Part shown: in pieces, positions 59,486 through 63,053 of the stretch
How the letters are laid out: each line of letters begins with the position of its first letter
Position numbering within the stretch: position 1 is the stretch's first letter
Source of the DNA: a virus
IMG/VR virus record: IMGVR_UViG_3300037076_000066
Location: 1 to 63,053 of that record
DNA length: 63,053 bases
Direction: 5' to 3' (one strand)
Made by a program: the position numbers and the translations under genes
The notes under the pieces: model-generated
Databases searched by the model: none
What the model saw: the letters and a program-made list of their open reading frames with translations, nothing else
Told to the model about the DNA's origin: nothing

Positions 59486-61214
59486 TAAGTGGACGGTTGA
59501 GGATATTGAGAAGTTGAAAGAATTGTATCCTGACAATACAAATAAACATATATCGGCTATCTTACATAGAAGTGAGCAAATTATAGCAGTCAAGGCTTCA
59601 AAGTTAAAGATAAAAAAATCGATATCGCATTTGCGGCATATGGCAACCCAACAAGACCAATCCCGATTGAGAACTCTTGATGAATTTATACTAGAATCAA
59701 ATAAAACACATGATATTGGTGAATATGATTATGACGAGTCAAGGTATGTAGGAGCACATCAACTAATCGAAATAAAACACAATAAATGTGGAAAAATATT
59801 TACCCAATTAGCCAATACACATGTTCGTGGAGGTGGGTGTCCATTCTGCAATGGAACTGAAAAACGCTCAAATATTACTTTTAAAATGGCAGGTGAAGAG
59901 AAATATGAAGATTTAAATAGTTATGACCTAGTCGATTATAAGAATGCCAAAACCAAGGTTAAGATACGATGTAACCGGCACAATTTAATATTTGAACAGA
60001 TACCCGATAGTTATTTACGTAAAAATACGGGATGTCCTGAATGTAGTCTAGAAAATAGAAAACGAAGAATCGATGGTTGGTCAGTTGACGATGATAATAT
60101 ATTAACAGCTTTATATTCAACTACTTCAAATGAAGAATTGAAATTAAAATTTAATAAGAGTGTGGGATCAATAGTCCAACGTGCTGGAAGATTTAATTTG
60201 AAAAAGGATGAATTGTATATTAGTAATTTAAGACGAGATATAAATATAAAATTAAAAGGTCGTAATTTAGATTATCAGAAAGTAAAAGAAATTGCATTAA
60301 AATTTAAATCACGACAAGAATTTGGAAAATTAGATACTTCAGCATATGACTTTGCCAGAAAAAATGGATATTTAGATGATATTTGTTCGCATATGCTGAA
60401 AATTAACATGAGTGCTCCTCAGTTAATGTTACAAACTATTATGGACGGTGTATTAAATAAAAAATCAATGTATAATACACGGCAAATCATAAAGCCGTTT
60501 GAAATTGACATATACTATCCAGAATTTAAGTTGGCATTTGAATATCAAGGAATCCATTGGCACGGAGAAGATAATACACGAGACGCAATTAAATTGCAAC
60601 GGATGAACGATTTGGACATCAATCTAATTTATATAATGGAAACAAGCAAACAATATGAAATAGATATAAAAAATCAACTAGTTAACAATTTAACAGAAAT
60701 AAATAGAATCTGTAATACGTCAATATTACCCGGTGATATACTAAATTTTAATATAGGAAATGTTTATGAAAAAATACATAATAAAGATACGTTATTTGCT
60801 ATTGCAAGAACATACGATTCATATAAAGAGTTTAGAAAAATAGAAAAAAGCGTATGTTATAAACTAAATCTCATGGGGTGGATAAAACCTGCAACCGATC
60901 ACATGAAAGATAAATGGAAAAAACTGACATTGGAGATGGTATTGGAGAAGATTAAAAAATATACAACGTTAAGTGATTTGCACGAGCATGATAAAGGAGC
61001 CTACGAATATATAATGCGAAATAAACTGAAACATTTGGTGTCGCATTTGAAACGAGGATCATATGCCGTAGATTTTACGCTGGACGAGGTAAAAACAAAA
61101 ATTAATCAATATACAACAAAATGGGAATTTACAAAAGAAAATCCACGGATGTATAATTATTTGCGATCTAGAAGACTAACATATCTAATATCACATCTTA
61201 CAAGTTTAAAATAA
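59466..61214 (+). CDS. Vsr-like homing endonuclease with HTH and C-terminal repeats
   Basis: 582 residues on the plus strand, against the direction of the neighbours. N-terminus KWTVEDIEKLKELYPDNTNK and VKASKLKIKKS form a GcrA/Myb-like HTH, repeated at WSVDDDNILTALYSTTSNEE. Zinc knuckles CPFCNGTE and CPECSLEN follow. The nuclease domain is EIDIYYPEFKLAFEYQGIHW followed by HGED, with RDAIKLQRMNDLDINLIYIM: the Vsr/EDxHK arrangement. The C-terminus has three copies of a 40-residue repeat with EFRKIEKSVCYKLNLMGW, DLHEHDKGAYEYIMRNKLKH and EFTKENPRMYNYLRSRRLTY, also present once before the nuclease domain (EFGKLDTSAYDFARKNGYLD). A free-standing mobile gene. Confidence 0.85.
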   Translation: MIRKKNNKWTVEDIEKLKELYPDNTNKHISAILHRSEQIIAVKASKLKIKKSISHLRHMATQQDQSRLRTLDEFILESNKTHDIGEYDYDESRYVGAHQLIEIKHNKCGKIFTQLANTHVRGGGCPFCNGTEKRSNITFKMAGEEKYEDLNSYDLVDYKNAKTKVKIRCNRHNLIFEQIPDSYLRKNTGCPECSLENRKRRIDGWSVDDDNILTALYSTTSNEELKLKFNKSVGSIVQRAGRFNLKKDELYISNLRRDINIKLKGRNLDYQKVKEIALKFKSRQEFGKLDTSAYDFARKNGYLDDICSHMLKINMSAPQLMLQTIMDGVLNKKSMYNTRQIIKPFEIDIYYPEFKLAFEYQGIHWHGEDNTRDAIKLQRMNDLDINLIYIMETSKQYEIDIKNQLVNNLTEINRICNTSILPGDILNFNIGNVYEKIHNKDTLFAIARTYDSYKEFRKIEKSVCYKLNLMGWIKPATDHMKDKWKKLTLEMVLEKIKKYTTLSDLHEHDKGAYEYIMRNKLKHLVSHLKRGSYAVDFTLDEVKTKINQYTTKWEFTKENPRMYNYLRSRRLTYLISHLTSLK

Positions 61215-61979
61215 TTATTTTTTATTCAATCGTTTGATGATGAATTTTACGAGTTCTGATCTAACAATATCATCATCGTTAAATTCGAATGTATATATTC
61301 CATTATTTCGAGACTCTTCATCGTTAAATTTATTCATCATTTGCAGGGCACCACTATTTTTAATATCTGACTGAGAATCATCGAATAACATGAATAGCTT
61401 ACTAAATTGTCCAACTCTCGTAATTAAAGTTGTGATTTCTTTAAACGTCATATTCTGAATTTCATCCGCCACGATTACTTTGGCATTCCAGTTTATACCT
61501 CTTAGGAAATTGATAGGTTGACCCGTTATCCTACCTTCTTTTAATAACATATCTATTTCGTTGTTAGGTAACAACTCTTCCAACTTATCTGTAAGTGCTT
61601 GTAGGTAAACAGAAACCTTCTGATCAATATCTCCTTTCAAATACCCCAAGTGACTGTCCGATGACTCAACAATACTTCTCAAATAAATTAAATCACTTAC
61701 TTTCTTCTCATTTAACAGTTGTAATGCGGCCATTATAGCACAGAAAGTTTTGGAACTACCGGCACTTCCCCGAATAAAAATCATCTTACATTCTTTAGAA
61801 TTAATCAACTTCAACAATTCTTTTTGTTTATCGGTTAAATCGGGTCTTACACGAATATGCAATTCTGATTTTAGTTTTCCTTTTTGATAGACGATGGGGC
61901 TTGTATCTTTAATATATTCTTGTTCATTTGAATTGTCGGTATTTTGTTTATGGTTATTTTTTTTATATTTTTTGCTCAT
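61215..61979 (-). CDS. phoH: PhoH-like ATPase
   Basis: 254 residues. N-terminal basic, disordered 40 residues, then LTDKQKELLKLINS and Walker A FIRGSAGSSKT (71-78), QLLNEKKVSDLIYLRSIVES, Walker B VIVADEIQNM, and FMLFDDSQSDIKN, all typical of the PhoH family found in many large phages. The family has predicted ATP-dependent RNA helicase or nuclease-related activity; its role in phages is not settled. The stop is one base from the convergent endonuclease stop at 61214. Confidence 0.9.
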   Translation of the reverse strand: MSKKYKKNNHKQNTDNSNEQEYIKDTSPIVYQKGKLKSELHIRVRPDLTDKQKELLKLINSKECKMIFIRGSAGSSKTFCAIMAALQLLNEKKVSDLIYLRSIVESSDSHLGYLKGDIDQKVSVYLQALTDKLEELLPNNEIDMLLKEGRITGQPINFLRGINWNAKVIVADEIQNMTFKEITTLITRVGQFSKLFMLFDDSQSDIKNSGALQMMNKFNDEESRNNGIYTFEFNDDDIVRSELVKFIIKRLNKK

Positions 61980-62293
61980 AATTTATTTTTTAATTGTTTC
62001 CGAAGTTCTTCTATTTTAGGACAAAATTCAAATAATTTGGATTGTTGATAATATTCGTAGATATGGGCTAAGTTAGCATCAAATTCTTTTTCATGTAAAG
62101 TGACAATAAAATTGGATGATTTAAAGGAAAATAATTCAACGACTGCCAATTTATTTTTTAATGCATATTCGATAGATTTTACAGTATGCCACATCATATC
62201 TTGTCGGAAGGTGGATATGAATTTTTCCATTTCGGCATTGTCCGATGGTAAAACATAAGTTTCATTTTCTTCTAACAATGGTTTCTTCGCCAT
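61976..62293 (-). CDS. Hypothetical protein upstream of phoH
   Basis: 105 residues from ATG at 62291-62293 (MAKKPLLEENETYVLPSD). An upstream TTG start at 62314 would place the start codon in a TATAGT region that more likely is the -10 box (7 bases before ATG). Helical, charged; no family. Its stop overlaps the phoH ATG (61976-61979). Confidence 0.6.
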   Translation of the reverse strand: MAKKPLLEENETYVLPSDNAEMEKFISTFRQDMMWHTVKSIEYALKNKLAVVELFSFKSSNFIVTLHEKEFDANLAHIYEYYQQSKLFEFCPKIEELRKQLKNKL

Positions 62294-62325
62294 AGTAATA
62301 ACTATAACTCTCAAGTCGTAAAAAC

Positions 62326-62352
62326 AAAAAAACCGAAAAATAAATTTCGGTT
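62326..62352 (-). terminator. Rho-independent terminator
   Basis: On the minus strand AACCGAAA pairs with TTTCGGTT around a 6-base loop and is followed by TTTTTGTTTTT. It lies after the stop of 62373-62666 and before the promoter region of 61976-62293. Confidence 0.82.
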
Positions 62353-62372
62353 ATGTTATTATTTTATTTAAA

Positions 62373-62666
62373 CTACCAAATCCGATGTTTCTTCGAATCG
62401 TATTGAACGAGTTCCACTTTTTCTCCCCATGAATGATTTTTTGAAACTTTAGTCCAGAATTTCATTTCATTCAATGCCATTTTATCTGCCGGATAGGAAT
62501 ATTCCTTATCGGATACTCGATATCCATCTCTTGTTACAACATAGCGATCTGATATTACTTTATCAATATCGGCTTTATTTTCAATGGTTAAGTTGTTTTC
62601 AAACATTGGTTCAACACTTTTCTTGGGAGTCGTCGAATTTAACTCTTTATTTTTTTCTTTTTTCAT
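62373..62666 (-). CDS. Hypothetical small protein
   Basis: 97 residues ending with TAG, one of only a few TAG stops here. Basic N-terminus (KKEKNKELNSTTPKK), then ISDRYVVTRDGYRVSDKEYS and FWTKVSKNHSWGEKVELVQY. No family recognised. It follows the gene at 62671 by 4 bases and ends at a strong terminator, forming a two-gene early operon. Confidence 0.62.
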   Translation of the reverse strand: MKKEKNKELNSTTPKKSVEPMFENNLTIENKADIDKVISDRYVVTRDGYRVSDKEYSYPADKMALNEMKFWTKVSKNHSWGEKVELVQYDSKKHRIW

Positions 62667-62670
62667 TTTT

Positions 62671-62955
62671 TTATGTGTCTTTTTTTAATTCAGACAATAT
62701 GAAGTTGGCAAGTTCTAGAGCACGTTCGTCAGTTGCGATAATGCTGTCAGCCCAAGGATTGCCCGTCCTTAAAATTCTCCAGCACCATCGAAATCTTTCT
62801 TTCCATCTTTTAATATTTCCATTACATGTATAATACCATATAGAAAAATTAAATCCTTTATCGTGTTCGTCAAAATAATATCTTTCCGTTTGTAACATAT
62901 GCGATGAACAATCGCATTTAGTAAATATTGAACTAGTAAATTCTTTTTTATTCAT
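62671..62955 (-). CDS. Hypothetical early protein
   Basis: 94 residues from ATG at 62953-62955 (MNKKEFTSSIFTKCDCSSHM). A TTG-initiated longer frame (62991) coincides with the -35 box of the promoter and is rejected. The protein has several aromatic residues (FNFSIWYYTCNGN, RFRWCWRIL) and Cys residues that might bind metal. Controlled by a near-perfect sigma70 promoter, so probably immediate early. Function unknown. Confidence 0.65.
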   Translation of the reverse strand: MNKKEFTSSIFTKCDCSSHMLQTERYYFDEHDKGFNFSIWYYTCNGNIKRWKERFRWCWRILRTGNPWADSIIATDERALELANFILSELKKDT

Positions 62956-62962
62956 TGGTAGT

Positions 62963-62991
62963 ATTATAACAGATGCCGGAATGATTGTCAA
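62963..62991 (-). promoter_or_regulatory. Near-consensus sigma70 promoter abutting a start codon
   Basis: TTGACA (62991-62986), 17-base spacer, TATAAT (62968-62963), then ACTACCA and ATG at 62955. Both boxes are perfect consensus. Initiation about 7 bases after the -10 box would give a transcript starting at or within one base or two of ATG. Confidence 0.88.
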
Positions 62992-63053
62992 TGGAAAAAG
63001 AAATCACATATATTTTCTAACGTAAAAAGCTGAGACACGCCGCACTAAAATCA

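Noticed and set aside
62671-62991. Longer form of the early gene starting with TTG at 62991
   Set aside because: The TTG is the -35 box of a perfect sigma70 promoter; the -10 box would be inside the coding region. ATG at 62955 fits the promoter.
1-63053. Reassignment of TAG as a sense codon
   Set aside because: TAG is rarely used as a stop, but it ends tnpB and the genes at 4571, 55592 and 62373, and conserved proteins are full length with standard stops.
1-63053. tRNA genes
   Set aside because: No cloverleaf-like sequence with a recognisable T-arm (GGTTCGAATCC type) was found by eye in the intergenic gaps, all of which are short.

Overview
The window is an AT-rich, densely packed stretch of a large T4-like (myovirus) bacteriophage genome. 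The evidence is a set of gene families that occur together only in tailed phages of this type: a gp23-like major capsid protein, a gp21-like prohead protease, a gp20-like portal, a gp17-like large terminase, gp6- and gp25-like baseplate wedge proteins, a probable gp5-like hub protein, a gp55-like late sigma factor, a fused gp47/gp46-like (SbcD/SbcC) nuclease, a small primase and PhoH. Nearly all genes are on the minus strand in overlapping or abutting operons. The host cannot be named. The early-type promoters look sigma70-like (TTGACA/TATAAT) and Shine-Dalgarno sequences are mostly absent. No tRNA gene, CRISPR array or reverse transcriptase was seen, and no gap without a gene exceeds 300 bases.

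Layout. 1-2884: capsid protein (cut by the window edge) and scaffold-like protein. 3033-4557: three plus-strand genes of unknown function. 4571-11456: small accessory genes, including a 1.35-kb IS200/IS605-type element carrying only tnpB that splits a minus-strand gene, a nucleotidyltransferase, a permuted NlpC/P60-like protein and a GMP reductase-like enzyme. 11510-20345: head genes (protease, three unknown late proteins, portal with an HNH intein). 20395-23886: large terminase encoded as two genes joined by a split intein, with a second LAGLIDADG intein in the C-terminal half. 24586-26002: small regulators and a degenerate paralogue of the terminase ATPase domain. 26102-30834: recombination and primase operon. 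30878-32851: homing endonucleases. 33188-53632: tail fibre, adhesin and baseplate genes. 53656-55705: HNH endonuclease, late sigma factor, small proteins. 55863-59245: SGNH hydrolase and two tail-fibre proteins. 59345-61214: plus-strand homing endonuclease. 61215-62955: PhoH and small early genes.

How the parts fit. The head genes, split terminase and portal form one packaging and assembly block; gp55-like sigma presumably drives late transcription. A recurring 9-mer, ATATTTATA, sits 3-5 bases before the start codon of many structural operons, and several early genes have a sigma70-type -10 box only 6-8 bases before ATG. Both arrangements predict mRNAs with little or no leader.

The window is unusually rich in mobile endonucleases (about eleven: HNH, GIY-YIG, LAGLIDADG, Vsr-like and TnpB). 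The most unusual items are the split terminase intein, the catalytically dead terminase paralogue, the promoter/start-codon fusion, the scarlessly reconstructable TnpB insertion, and a LamG domain apparently split between two genes by an inserted PKD domain and glycosyltransferase gene.
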